In this document: one piece after another, positions 18,541 through 27,217 of the stretch | Numbering within the stretch: the first letter of the stretch is position 1 | Layout of the letters: each line of letters opens with the position of its first letter | Source of the DNA: Planctomycetota bacterium | Lineage (GTDB): Bacteria > Planctomycetota > Phycisphaerae > Phycisphaerales > UBA1924 | Assembly (NCBI GenBank): GCA_024280755.1 | Contig: JAJRPN010000036.1 | Location: 62,001-126,000 of the forward strand | Direction of reading: 5' to 3' | DNA length: 64,000 bases | The notes under the pieces: generated by a model | Databases searched by the model: none | What the model was told of the DNA's origin: nothing | The model's input: only the letters and a program-made list of their open reading frames with translations | Made by a program: the position numbers and the translations under genes

Positions 18541-18644
18541 GGTGCCCTGCTTACGCCGGGTGTCTTCATCGGGTTGAAGCAGGACCGGAACCAATCGACA
18601 ATCAAAGAGTCTGCTTAAGCTACGCGTAAGCAGGGCACCCGGTA
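18541..18644 (+). repeat. Family B repeat block; holds the left 33-bp inverted repeat of the 18.6-20.5 kb cassette
   Basis: GGGTGCCCTGCTTACGC (18541-18557) pairs perfectly with GCGTAAGCAGGGCACCC (18625-18641). The stretch 18612-18644 also matches the reverse complement of 20511-20543 at 31 of 33 bases. Confidence 0.85.
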
Positions 18645-18740
18645 AAAATATTAATAGAAGAAAAGCAAGTTTTCAATTTGACATGTGCGGGGGGGGTAAT
18701 GTACGATTGTGATCTAAACATACACTTGAAAGGTATAGAA

Positions 18741-18989
18741 ATGAACAATCGAAATGTAAATGTAGCCAGCTTTCTTGTCGCGGCAGTTGCAAGCGTGGCG
18801 TTGGGTCAAGTCGGAGTAGGCGGTCCAATTCCCGTGGGTTCGATTGAATGTTCTAATTGCCATTCAGAAGATCCTGATCTCTGTGTGAGGAGATTTTGTG
18901 ATGAAAACACTGTATGTGTTCCAAAGGAAGGTGAGTTTGATGATGGCACGCTTTGGGTTAGTGTTCACTGTATTGGTACGCCGGCATAA
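18741..18989 (+). CDS. Small Cys-rich secreted protein
   Basis: 82 residues from ATG 18741, with GAAAGG 7 bp upstream. A signal peptide (MNNRNVNVASFLVAAVASVALG) precedes a mature part with six Cys in the order ECSNCH, LCVRRFCDENTVC and HCIG. The spacing suggests disulfides or metal binding. Comparable in layout to the small Cys-rich gene at 33058-33392. No family was recognised. First gene of an AT-richer cassette between family B inverted repeats. Confidence 0.6.
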   Translation: MNNRNVNVASFLVAAVASVALGQVGVGGPIPVGSIECSNCHSEDPDLCVRRFCDENTVCVPKEGEFDDGTLWVSVHCIGTPA

Positions 18990-19018
18990 TCAGATGGTGA
19001 TTGGGATTTGGCTTAAAT

Positions 19019-19765
19019 ATGAAAAATATAAATTTCCGAACTCTCCTCGTTCTAGTATTTGTGATTGTTGCGATTGGTCTTTTAGTGAGATCTGTCCTGA
19101 ATACTACGGTAGGTTTGCCTGAAAGGGCAATTGAACAACTTGTTGACGAGCATGCTATCGGGCGGCTTGATTCTGCAAATGTGTTTTTATCTCCAGTCTC
19201 TGATGAACTGCGAGCTGAGATACCCGCTCGGCTTGCGCAAGTTGTTCGGTCGGATCATGATATAGAGCATCAAGAGGAGCTTATGCAACTCTTTGAGGAG
19301 AGGCTGAGTCTTTTAATTGATCCTGACTTCAACAAATATATCGAGCATGTGGCTCGTCTGACAGGGAGAGGGCAAGCTCAAGTTCGTGCAAGTTTGAGTG
19401 ATCGCTTTGTTGAACGATGGGATATCGACACAAGGATATTCAAAGAGGCTTCGTTTGCTGTAGATAGCTGTTTGCTTTCTCGTGGTGACACAGCCCGGAT
19501 GCAGGTTGGGGGCACCGTTTTAGCAAAGCGCGATCCTGGGGTATACGGGACCGACGCTCTGCTCGCAAACCCAGAAGCGATTCTTGCTGATATTCGTATT
19601 CCTATCATGATGGCGGTAACAATGAATGGCGAGGGGAGTACGCTACTTCTTGAACTCGTGATGGGATTTGTTTGGAATGAAACGCGAGGGACTTGGGTTC
19701 CACATGTTGTCGCCTTCCACGATCCAAGTTCTGAAATCGAACGGCTTCCCGTTCCGTGGATTTGA
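19019..19765 (+). CDS. Hypothetical membrane-anchored protein
   Basis: 248 residues from ATG 19019; TTG 19001 is an alternative. One N-terminal helix (FRTLLVLVFVIVAIGLLV) anchors a soluble part rich in charged helices (about 30-140), followed by a more beta-rich half. No known motif was seen. T- and A-ending codons are common, unlike the C-ending codons of the BatA-like and 942-residue genes around the cassette, which points to transfer. Confidence 0.6.
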   Translation: MKNINFRTLLVLVFVIVAIGLLVRSVLNTTVGLPERAIEQLVDEHAIGRLDSANVFLSPVSDELRAEIPARLAQVVRSDHDIEHQEELMQLFEERLSLLIDPDFNKYIEHVARLTGRGQAQVRASLSDRFVERWDIDTRIFKEASFAVDSCLLSRGDTARMQVGGTVLAKRDPGVYGTDALLANPEAILADIRIPIMMAVTMNGEGSTLLLELVMGFVWNETRGTWVPHVVAFHDPSSEIERLPVPWI

Positions 19766-19769
19766 CCAG

Positions 19770-20501
19770 ATGTCAAACAAAGCATTTACAATCGTTGAGC
19801 TTATGGTATCCATTGGAATAATCGCCTTACTTGTTGCACTTGTGCTTCCGTCATTGTCGGGTGCGCGCACGAAGTCACTTGAAGTTAAGGCGATGTCACA
19901 GCTTAAAAACCTGGGAGTGACACTAGAGATATACTTACAGGATAACAAAAGCACCTTTCCATGGCATCCGCCGGGAGTTCCTTACAATTATTCGCCTCCT
20001 GGTTTTCCGAGTACTGGGGATCTTACTTCGAGTGAAGATCCTTGGACATTGAAAAATTTTTGGCCGACAACTCTCCATAGGGTCGCTCCTTGGACAGAAT
20101 ATTACGAATCGTGGCTTGGTGCCAAGCCGCAGGAGTTGGATTCTGTAATCCCTTGGCAAAATAGCGAAGGTCTTGCAAATTTCTCTCCTTACCAATATTC
20201 AAACTCATTTATCGGTGATCCCGCTTGTTGGCTTGCCTTGGGGCCGGCTAGGCCGCGACCAGTGCGCCAATACGAAGTCAGGTTTCTTTCATCCAAGGCA
20301 CTTATGTTTGATCTTGGGCGTAATTACCTTCCACAGGTTCGTCGTTCCATTTCGCCGCGTGCAGTACTCGCTGCAGATAGCAGTACTGCAATGCGACAGG
20401 ATAAGGATGCTCAGGTTCCAACACAAAATCGTGCGCGTCAAAGCTCAGGTGCTCAAATATATCATGATACCCCAGGAGGGGTTTTCGGTCGAGATTTTTA
20501 A
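19770..20501 (+). CDS. Type IV pilin-like protein (prepilin N-terminus)
   Basis: 243 residues from ATG 19770, 4 bp after the previous stop. The leader is very short: MSNKA, then F-T-I-V-E-L with the conserved Glu at position 5 of the mature form, and a hydrophobic helix to about residue 28. The residue before the cut is Ala rather than the usual Gly. The rest has the DUF1559-like planctomycete pattern of a helical stalk (VKAMSQLKNLGVTLEIYLQDN) and a globular head with Pro- and Trp-rich loops. Likely a pseudopilin-like surface protein. Last gene of the cassette. Confidence 0.75.
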   Translation: MSNKAFTIVELMVSIGIIALLVALVLPSLSGARTKSLEVKAMSQLKNLGVTLEIYLQDNKSTFPWHPPGVPYNYSPPGFPSTGDLTSSEDPWTLKNFWPTTLHRVAPWTEYYESWLGAKPQELDSVIPWQNSEGLANFSPYQYSNSFIGDPACWLALGPARPRPVRQYEVRFLSSKALMFDLGRNYLPQVRRSISPRAVLAADSSTAMRQDKDAQVPTQNRARQSSGAQIYHDTPGGVFGRDF

Positions 20502-20510
20502 CTATCTGTT

Positions 20511-20543
20511 GCCGGGTGCCCTGCTTACGCGCAGCTTAAGCAG
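20511..20543 (-). repeat. Right 33-bp inverted repeat (family B) of the 18.6-20.5 kb cassette
   Basis: Starts GCCGGGTGCCCTGCTTACGC. Its reverse complement matches 18612-18644 at 31 of 33 bases. It sits 9 bp after the pilin-like stop codon and is directly followed by a family C solo copy. Confidence 0.85.
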
Positions 20544-20548
20544 GTCTT

Positions 20549-20588
20549 CTCTGCGTCCTCCGCGCCCTCTGCCACCTCTGCGTACAAC
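20549..20588 (-). repeat. Family C solo repeat
   Basis: CTCTGCGTCCTCCGCGCCCT then GCCACCTCTGCGT, in the same orientation as the right repeat of the GxxExxY cassette. It is adjacent to the family B copy at 20511. Confidence 0.7.
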
Positions 20589-20598
20589 TCCCCCCTCT

Positions 20599-21255
20599 TC
20601 ACTCCTCAAACACCGAAATCTCCCCAAGCACCTTTCGCCCCAAATCCGGCACCGTGCAATCATCACTCGCATACCCCACCGGGATCACCATGTAAGGCCG
20701 CTCATGCTCAGGCCTCCCCAGCAACTCACGCAAAAATCCCATCGGCGCAGGCGTCTGCGTGACCGTCGATAGCCCTGCATGGTTCGCCGCCGTCAACAGC
20801 AGCCCCGTCGCTAGCCCGACCGATTCATTCAGGTAATACACCTGCTCGCCATCGTCCGTCGTCCGCAGCGCCATCACCACAATAATCCAAGGCACCGTAT
20901 CCAAATACGACTTGTCAGGCGTCGTCGCAAACTCCTCAAGATCATCCAACCAACGATCCGAAGCCTTCTTCTCATAAAACTCAGTCTCCACCTTTTCAAT
21001 CTCTATCCGAACCTTCTTCTTCAACTCAGGATTCGAGATCGCAATAAACCGCCAAGGTTGCTTGTGCGCCCCCGACGGAGCCGTCCCCGCCGCCATGATA
21101 ATCGTCTCGATCACTTCTTTGGACACCGCCCGATCCGAAAACTGTCGAACCGTTCGACGCCGATTGGCCACCTCATAAAACGCCCGGGCCGCCTGCTCTG
21201 AAGATTGCTCAGGCTCATACGCCGAATGTCTAACCTGGTCGTTGTGTTCGCTCAT
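20599..21255 (-). CDS. Nitroreductase-family protein
   Basis: 218 residues from ATG 21255 (MSEHNDQVRH); a longer frame upstream is not supported. FMN-binding landmarks are present: NRRRTVRQFSDRAVSKEVIE (the RRSxRxF loop), MAAGTAPSGAHKQPWRFIAI, and GLATGLLLTAANHAGLSTV before the PMGFLRELLGRPEHERPYMVIPVGYAS end. Such enzymes reduce nitro groups, quinones or flavins with NAD(P)H. It is divergent from the 942-residue gene (112 bp gap) and separates it from the MoxR set. Confidence 0.88.
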   Translation of the reverse strand: MSEHNDQVRHSAYEPEQSSEQAARAFYEVANRRRTVRQFSDRAVSKEVIETIIMAAGTAPSGAHKQPWRFIAISNPELKKKVRIEIEKVETEFYEKKASDRWLDDLEEFATTPDKSYLDTVPWIIVVMALRTTDDGEQVYYLNESVGLATGLLLTAANHAGLSTVTQTPAPMGFLRELLGRPEHERPYMVIPVGYASDDCTVPDLGRKVLGEISVFEE

Positions 21256-21366
21256 GTGCTTGTTTCTCGCAGTGGGGGATAGCCGATGGTTCGGTGTATC
21301 GATCCTAGGAGAGTTTTCGCCCTCAGATTTGCACAGATCCCGCCTCAAATACCGATACATCCTGCA

Positions 21367-24195
21367 ATGTCTCTGCGCCATCGTTTTATTCACGCCATAC
21401 GCAACTCCCGAGCAATCTTCGGGCTCTGTGCCTGCGCCGTCCTCGCTGTGCCCGTATCGGCCCAAACCTCTTCAACCGGAGGCGAACGCCCGCTCTCCGC
21501 AGGGCGAATCGTTCGAGCATTCGATTTCGAAGAACAAGACTACAACCCCCTCCCCGTCCCCATCGGCTGGATCCGCGCTCAAGAAGACCCCGCCGTCCCA
21601 CGGGTCCGCCCAGGTTTTCCAATCTGGAATGGCGGCATCATCGACTACAAATCACCCGCCTACGCCGGAGTTGGCTCGGCCAAACTCCCAACCGCCGGCG
21701 GCTCGACAAGCCTCATCCTCCGAAGAGGCGAAATCAACATCTTCCCAAACGCAGACTACATCGTTACCGCCCACATCAAAACCCAAGGGGTGAAATACGC
21801 CAAAGCCCGCGTCGTCGCCAAACTCCTCGATCGCCAAGGCGAAGAAATCAAAGAAGCCCAAGCCCATACCCCGCTCGTCAACACCCAAGGGCAATGGATT
21901 CAAGTCGCTGTCGAAATCGAAGGTGTCTATCCAAACGCTGCCTTCGTCCAGCTCGAACTCCAACTCCTCCAACCAGAACAACAAAGCACCGATCAGTTCG
22001 AACATCCATTCACCGTCTGGGATCAAGACTTCTCCGGCTCGGCATCCTTCGACAACCTCGTCATCGCCCAACTCCCACGCCTAGAACTTACCACCGGCAT
22101 CCCCGGAAACATCGTCGAATCCGAAACACCACCAGAACTCCAAATCCTCGTTCGAGATCTCACCGGCGACGACATCATCGCAAGCACACGCGTTTTCGAT
22201 GTCCACGGCAACCTCGTTGATCGTGAACTCCTCGACAACAAAGACCGCCGATCACAAATCAACTGGACCCCAAACCTCCCAGGGCTCGGGTGGTACCGAG
22301 CAGTGCTCGAAGTTTCAACAAACAACCAGCTCGTCGGGCGACGAACACTCGACTTCATCTGGTCCTCGCCAAGCGATTCAGAAATTAACTCAGGCATGTT
22401 CGGTATCCACGCCAAGCTCACCAACGAAAAAATCGCCAAGTCCGCAACCGCACTCATCAAAGGCACCGGCGTCACCAATGCATCCATCGAACTCTGGTCC
22501 TACGAATCGACCTCCGAATCGCTCGATCCAGAACAAGCCCAGATGCAAGCAGTCGATCAACTCGTTGCCCTAGGCACAAATCTCAGCGTCGTTCTCGCCC
22601 AACTCCCCAAAGAACTCGCAACAAGCCTCGCCAAAGACCCGCAAGAAGTCATGCCAACATTCGCAGCGCCACTCGCCTCGTGGATCAACTGGGCCGGCGG
22701 CATGCTCGATCAATACGGCCAAGTCGTTTCCAACTGGCGCTTCGGTGCCCTCCCGTCCCAAGAATCAACTACAGAACTCAACACCCAAATCGAAGCGATT
22801 AACAAATCACTCACCGGCTACATCCCCGGGCCAATCATCGTCACCCCCTGGGCAATCGACCGCCCAATCGACCAAGAAATCGTCCAATCAAACCATCAGA
22901 TCTTCTTCGTCAACACCCAAGGCACCAGCGAAGAAACAATGCAGCTCCTCGTCGATCAATGGGTCGCGCTGGCAACAAGCCCAACGCTCGAAAAACATGA
23001 TCACCCGCCATCGCTCGGCATGGCCCTCTCGCCAACACACCAACCAGGCACAATCTCAGGGATCGAAATATGGTCCTCCATCGGCGCCCTCGCAAGAAAA
23101 GCAATCGCCTTCTGGTGGGCTGCAAGCTCAAGCTCGATCGACAACGAACAGTTCAATCTCGAACTCACCGATGCATGGTGGATCTCACCAGGAAAACGCG
23201 GCCAAGTCATGCCCGCGCCAGAACTCATCGTCTGGAGAACACTCGCCACACACCTAGGCACAAGAAAAGCAATCGAACAACTCGATATCCTCCCCGGCGT
23301 AAAAATGCTCGTCGCCGGGCCCAAGAACAATCAAACTAACTCCGACGAAGGCATCATGATCCTCTGGCTCGATAAACCAGGGCTCGAACCGATCACCCTC
23401 AACCTCCCCCTCTCAACAAACCCCGTCGCCAGTTACGATGTGTTCAACAATAAAACAATCATCCCTGTAGAAGCGATCGGCTCGCTGGGTTTGCCAATCC
23501 ATCGCATCAAAGTCGGGCGATCACCAATCATCGTTACCGGCGTCAACACAAACCTCGTTCGCTTCCTCAACGATATCAACCTCTCGCCCAACAGGCTCCA
23601 AGCATTCTCAGGCATCCACGATCACCAACTTATGCTCTCAAACCCTTGGCCCTTCGCTATCCGAGGCAAGGTCTACATCGTCGAACCCGGAGGTTACACA
23701 AACGATGACGAGCCGATCGATCGATCATGGGAGATCAACCCAAGAGTCGTTCCCTTCGCGCTCGAACCAAACCAAAACAAAGCAATCCCAATCGAAATCG
23801 CCTACTCCCTCGGCGAGATCGCAGGATTCAAAAAACTCACCTTCGATATCGAACTCGAAGCCGACAAAGACTATCCCCTTATGCGCCTCGAAAGACAAAT
23901 CGAACTCGGGCTCGACGGCATCGACATGAGGCTCACCGCAAGAAAAGGAGCCGACGGCATCACCACCATCGGCGTCCATGTCACCAACAAACTCAACACC
24001 AACCAAGATTTCGAAATCATCGCAATCGCGCCAAGCGAAGCAAGAATCCGCCGATCAATCAACGGCATCCCCCCCGGCGAACAAGTCTCAAGAGAGTTCG
24101 CCTTCACCAAGGTAAACTCCGGCGACCAAGTCATCGTCGCCCTCCTCTTACGAAACTCATCGACCCGACTCAATAAAGCAGTCACCGTCCCATAA
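21367..24195 (+). CDS. Large exported protein of unknown function
   Basis: 942 residues from ATG 21367. A signal peptide (MSLRHRFIHAIRNSRAIFGLCACAVLAVPVSAQ) leads to a long extracellular or periplasmic part. Residues about 35-250 look like a carbohydrate-binding jelly-roll (FDFEEQDYNPLPVPIGWIR, NADYIVTAHIKTQGVKYAKARVVAKLLD). A central region resembles a TIM-barrel hydrolase fold without identifiable catalytic residues. The last 200 residues are beta-sandwich-like. No family was recognised. It is in the same direction as the MoxR/VWA set and shares its C-ending codon use, so it may be the set's last gene. Confidence 0.65.
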   Translation: MSLRHRFIHAIRNSRAIFGLCACAVLAVPVSAQTSSTGGERPLSAGRIVRAFDFEEQDYNPLPVPIGWIRAQEDPAVPRVRPGFPIWNGGIIDYKSPAYAGVGSAKLPTAGGSTSLILRRGEINIFPNADYIVTAHIKTQGVKYAKARVVAKLLDRQGEEIKEAQAHTPLVNTQGQWIQVAVEIEGVYPNAAFVQLELQLLQPEQQSTDQFEHPFTVWDQDFSGSASFDNLVIAQLPRLELTTGIPGNIVESETPPELQILVRDLTGDDIIASTRVFDVHGNLVDRELLDNKDRRSQINWTPNLPGLGWYRAVLEVSTNNQLVGRRTLDFIWSSPSDSEINSGMFGIHAKLTNEKIAKSATALIKGTGVTNASIELWSYESTSESLDPEQAQMQAVDQLVALGTNLSVVLAQLPKELATSLAKDPQEVMPTFAAPLASWINWAGGMLDQYGQVVSNWRFGALPSQESTTELNTQIEAINKSLTGYIPGPIIVTPWAIDRPIDQEIVQSNHQIFFVNTQGTSEETMQLLVDQWVALATSPTLEKHDHPPSLGMALSPTHQPGTISGIEIWSSIGALARKAIAFWWAASSSSIDNEQFNLELTDAWWISPGKRGQVMPAPELIVWRTLATHLGTRKAIEQLDILPGVKMLVAGPKNNQTNSDEGIMILWLDKPGLEPITLNLPLSTNPVASYDVFNNKTIIPVEAIGSLGLPIHRIKVGRSPIIVTGVNTNLVRFLNDINLSPNRLQAFSGIHDHQLMLSNPWPFAIRGKVYIVEPGGYTNDDEPIDRSWEINPRVVPFALEPNQNKAIPIEIAYSLGEIAGFKKLTFDIELEADKDYPLMRLERQIELGLDGIDMRLTARKGADGITTIGVHVTNKLNTNQDFEIIAIAPSEARIRRSINGIPPGEQVSREFAFTKVNSGDQVIVALLLRNSSTRLNKAVTVP

Positions 24196-24350
24196 AGCAT
24201 TTCGCTCAACACGATCGACCCGAAATCTCCGCACTTTTTCCGTAAATCCAAGCCTCAAAGATCGATTTGTAACAATCTTCTTGGCACAGATCTCCAGAAT
24301 TAGGATAAAACCTTTTCTATTGGCGTGTACCATATAGGAGAGTTTCAATC

Positions 24351-24932
24351 ATGCCACGACCAAAGTCATTCGATCCCGATACCGTCCTCGCCAAGGCGAT
24401 GGGTGTCTTTTGGGAAAAAGGCTTCGACGCGGCAAGCATCTCAGATCTCACCGACGCCATGGGAATCAACCGTTTCTCCCTCTACGACACCTTCGGCGAC
24501 AAGCACGAACTCTACCTCCAAGCCCTTGATTCCTACAACCAACGAGTCGTCGAACCAATGATCGCCAAGATCGCTGACATCAACACGCTCGATTCGCTTG
24601 AAGCCTATTTCTCAATGACTATCGAATACCAACACAACTGCACTGGTTCGCCGTGCTGCTTGATGCACAAAGCCGCGGTGTCGTTGGTTGCCGTCGATGA
24701 CCAGGCCAAACAGCGCATCGAACAAGTCCGCGCCCGATTCCAAACCGCATTCCGCGAAGTGCTTCAAAGAATCAAAGATGCTGGCGAACTCAAGCCCGAT
24801 CTCGACCTCAACGCAACCGCTTGGCTCCTTAAAATCACACAGGCCGGGCTCGCAACCTACGGCTCATCCCCAATCGCCGAAACCGATGCTAAGGCTGCCA
24901 TTTCGGCCCTTATTGAGCAACTCCGAGCCTAA
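24351..24932 (+). CDS. TetR/AcrR-family transcriptional regulator
   Basis: 193 residues. The N-terminal helix-turn-helix reads FDPDTVLAKAMGVFWEKGFDAASISDLTDAMGINRFSLYDTFGDKHELYLQAL, the TetR pattern with the recognition helix at about 37-46. The C-terminal ligand-binding half contains ...CTGSPCCLMHKAAVSLV, a Cys-rich stretch typical of a TetR subgroup. Family members repress nearby genes until a ligand binds. Candidate targets are the AhpD-like gene downstream and the remnant reductase at 25722. Confidence 0.93.
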   Translation: MPRPKSFDPDTVLAKAMGVFWEKGFDAASISDLTDAMGINRFSLYDTFGDKHELYLQALDSYNQRVVEPMIAKIADINTLDSLEAYFSMTIEYQHNCTGSPCCLMHKAAVSLVAVDDQAKQRIEQVRARFQTAFREVLQRIKDAGELKPDLDLNATAWLLKITQAGLATYGSSPIAETDAKAAISALIEQLRA

Positions 24933-25088
24933 CTCCGACCAAGTTACAAAATAACCAACCAATTAGTCAGATATTCTGTCAGGTTTCGGAACAATCGGTT
25001 GGATATCGCGGTTCCTTTCTTCATCACGCCAACAAAATCGGCGTCAAATGAACAGCATTGCCCAACCCGGGCACGAAAGGAACACAAA

Positions 25089-25658
25089 ATGATCAACGGC
25101 TACACCATCACCAAACCGTCAGACGCAAACCAAACCCAACAGAAAATTTTCGAGCAAGCAACCCAAGGCTTCGGGTTCGTACCAAACATCGTCAATGCAT
25201 TCTCCGAATCCCCAACCCTCGCATCAGCCATGCTCGCCCTCTACACAAAATTTGACGATGCATCATTCGACACCATCGAATCGCATGTCATCCTCCAAAC
25301 AATTAATGTAATCAACCAATGCCACTACTGCGTCCCCGCACATTCAACCATCGCCCGCAACGCCGGCGTTGACGATGCACTCGACGACGCGCTCCGCAGC
25401 TCCCAGCCGCTCAGCGATTCCAAACTCGAAGCCCTCCGCCAGTTCACGGCCCAAATGGTCGAACAACGCGGACACCTTTCCGAAGAACAGTTTAACGCCT
25501 TCACCAATGCCGGCTACACCAGACAATCAGCACTCGATGTCGTCTTCTTCATCACCGTCAAAACACTCACCAACTACGGCAACCACATCACAGGCACAGA
25601 CATCGACGACGCATTCAAACCCTTCGAATGGACACCCGAATCCCCTGTGTCTGTATAA
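25089..25658 (+). CDS. Carboxymuconolactone decarboxylase/AhpD-like protein
   Basis: 189 residues from ATG 25089 with AAAGGA 9 bp upstream. The AhpD-type redox site is QCHYCVPAHSTIARNAG (C-x-x-C with a His 4 residues after it). A helix-rich bundle surrounds it. Family members act as alkylhydroperoxidase partners or ring-cleavage decarboxylases. It follows a TetR regulator and precedes a decayed short-chain-reductase start, a common trio. Confidence 0.9.
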   Translation: MINGYTITKPSDANQTQQKIFEQATQGFGFVPNIVNAFSESPTLASAMLALYTKFDDASFDTIESHVILQTINVINQCHYCVPAHSTIARNAGVDDALDDALRSSQPLSDSKLEALRQFTAQMVEQRGHLSEEQFNAFTNAGYTRQSALDVVFFITVKTLTNYGNHITGTDIDDAFKPFEWTPESPVSV

Positions 25659-25721
25659 ACCATCTGTATAGCCAAAACTGCACAAACCAAAGCGCACTCC
25701 ATTGATAGATGGAATAGAACC

Positions 25722-25772
25722 ATGACATAATCAGCACAACTCCTAGAGAACAAAGTCGCCATCATCACCGGC
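25722..25772 (+). pseudogene. Remnant of a short-chain dehydrogenase N-terminus
   Basis: ATG at 25722 is followed by ACA and then TAA (25728-25730). Downstream in the same frame the codons read SAQLLENKVAIITG, the first strand and TG turn of an NAD(P)-dependent short-chain reductase. The Gly-rich loop that should follow is absent and the frame runs into non-reductase sequence. Only about 17 codons of the gene survive, 63 bp after the AhpD-like gene. Confidence 0.55.
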
Positions 25773-25824
25773 TTATCCCCAAACTGTTCGCAAGAGCACC
25801 ATTCAAGAATCCCTCTAGACCTAG

Positions 25825-25884
25825 ACGCCTTGCCGGTATTCATCCAGTCCTGCCTCTCCCCAGGCAGCCCCTCCGGCAAGGCGT
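25825..25884 (+). terminator. Long hairpin, possible terminator
   Basis: A 12-bp perfect stem, ACGCCTTGCCGG / CCGGCAAGGCGT, encloses a second hairpin (CTGCCTCTCCCCAGGCAG) and is followed by TTTTA. Likely ends transcription from the AhpD-like gene. Confidence 0.55.
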
Positions 25885-25907
25885 TTTACAGTCATCCGTT
25901 TCCTCTC

Positions 25908-25945
25908 GAACCACCCGGGCCCGTCGTCCGGGTGGTTCATTTTTG
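25908..25945 (+). terminator. Intrinsic terminator
   Basis: An 11-bp perfect stem, GAACCACCCGG / CCGGGTGGTTC, is followed by ATTTTT. With the previous hairpin it makes a double terminator before the NmrA-like gene. Confidence 0.75.
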
Positions 25946-25996
25946 CATACCCCTCTCTACTCCTACCTCTTCCTTTACCTCTTCCTTTATCTCTTG

Positions 25997-26050
25997 TCCC
26001 TCCCCCGTCCCGACGGGGGAGGTGTCCGCGTCTTCGCGGATGGAGGGGGC
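25997..26050 (+). repeat. Family A palindromic element, copy 4
   Basis: CCCTCCCCCGTCCCGACGGG and on, then GTCCGCG(TCT)TCGCGGAT, tail GGAGGGGGC. The plus-strand frame PSPVPTGEVSAS is open here too, although the copy is intergenic. It lies in the 474-bp gap between the AhpD-like and NmrA-like genes. Confidence 0.85.
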
Positions 26051-26132
26051 TTTTTCTTCTATTCCCTCACATTGTTATATTCATATTTCAATAAGCATTG
26101 AAAATACAATAAATACATGCTACACTCAAAGC

Positions 26133-27074
26133 ATGGCAAACACTTCACTCCACTGCGTCACCGGCGCCCTTGGCTACACAGGTAAATCTGTCGCCCAGCA
26201 GCTCATCGCCCAATCCATCCCAGTTCGCACCCTCACCAACTCCCAAAACCGACACAACCCATTCGCTGACAAACTCGACATCCACCCCCTCGCCTTCGAC
26301 AACCACGCCCAACTCGTCGAATCCCTCCAAGGCATATCCGTCCTCTACAACACCTACTGGGTTCGCTTCAACCACAAACTCTTCACCTTCGATCAAGCCG
26401 TCAAAAACACCAAAGCCCTCTTCGCCGCCGCCAAAGAAGCAGGTGTCAAAAAAATCGTCCATGTCTCGATCCTCCACGCCGACCAAGCCGACGATTTAGG
26501 TTACTACAAAGGCAAACACGAACTCGAAGATGAACTCAAAGCTCTCGATCTGCCCTATACCATCGTCCGCCCCGGCGTCCTCTTCGGCAAAGGTGATATC
26601 CTCGTCAACAACATCGCATGGACCCTCCGCCGACTCCCATTCTTCGGCACCTTCGGCGATGGCTCCTACAAACTCCGCCCACTCCATGTCGACGACATGG
26701 CCGCCCTCATGATCAACGCTGCGAATGAATCAGAATCCAAAACAATCGATGCCGTCGGCCCAGAGTCATTCACTTACAAAGAACTCGTTCAACTCATCGG
26801 CGAAACAGTGGGGGTGTCCAAACCAATCATCCCCGTGCCTCCAACCTTCGCCTACCTCGTCTCCAAAATCGTCAACCGAGCAGTAGACGATATCGTCATC
26901 ACCCGCCAAGAAATCAAAGGCTTGATGCGAGGGCTCCTCGACTCAACCGCTCCCAACGCCGGCGAGACCAAACTCTCCAGCTACATTCACCAAAACAAAC
27001 AATCCCTAGGCAACCGCTACGCCAACGAAATCAAACGCCGAACCAACCGTCTCTCCCCCTACGATAAAATCTAA
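26133..27074 (+). CDS. NmrA-like NAD(P)-binding protein (atypical SDR)
   Basis: 313 residues from ATG 26133. N-terminal Rossmann motif TGALGYTGKSVAQQL (GxxGxxG type). VKKIVHVSILHADQADDLGYYKGKHELEDEL holds the atypical-SDR Tyr/Lys region (YYKGK), and LPYTIVRPGVLFGKGDILVNNIAW is the substrate-side block. Family members are complex-I-assembly-like or redox-sensing NAD(P)H-binding proteins, or epimerase/reductase relatives. Family A repeats lie on both sides. Confidence 0.88.
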   Translation: MANTSLHCVTGALGYTGKSVAQQLIAQSIPVRTLTNSQNRHNPFADKLDIHPLAFDNHAQLVESLQGISVLYNTYWVRFNHKLFTFDQAVKNTKALFAAAKEAGVKKIVHVSILHADQADDLGYYKGKHELEDELKALDLPYTIVRPGVLFGKGDILVNNIAWTLRRLPFFGTFGDGSYKLRPLHVDDMAALMINAANESESKTIDAVGPESFTYKELVQLIGETVGVSKPIIPVPPTFAYLVSKIVNRAVDDIVITRQEIKGLMRGLLDSTAPNAGETKLSSYIHQNKQSLGNRYANEIKRRTNRLSPYDKI

Positions 27075-27104
27075 CCCTCCCGTTCGTTCCTTTTTCCTTT
27101 CTTG

Positions 27105-27159
27105 TCCCTCCCCCGTCCCGACGGGGGAGGTGTCCGCGTCTTCGCGGATGGAGGGGGTC
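27105..27159 (+). repeat. Family A palindromic element, copy 5
   Basis: Nearly identical to copy 4 (both read TCCGCGTCTTCGCGGATGGA), tail GGAGGGGGTC. Copies 4 and 5 lie on either side of the NmrA-like gene as direct repeats. Confidence 0.85.
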
Positions 27160-27217
27160 TGCTCTTCGCTCTACACAGCAAAACATGATACACTCAAGAA
27201 TACATCAGGAGCTTATC

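Noticed and set aside
25830-26132. Long in-frame extension upstream of the NmrA-like gene
   Set aside because: It runs through two terminators and family A copy 4; ATG 26133 starts the Rossmann fold directly.
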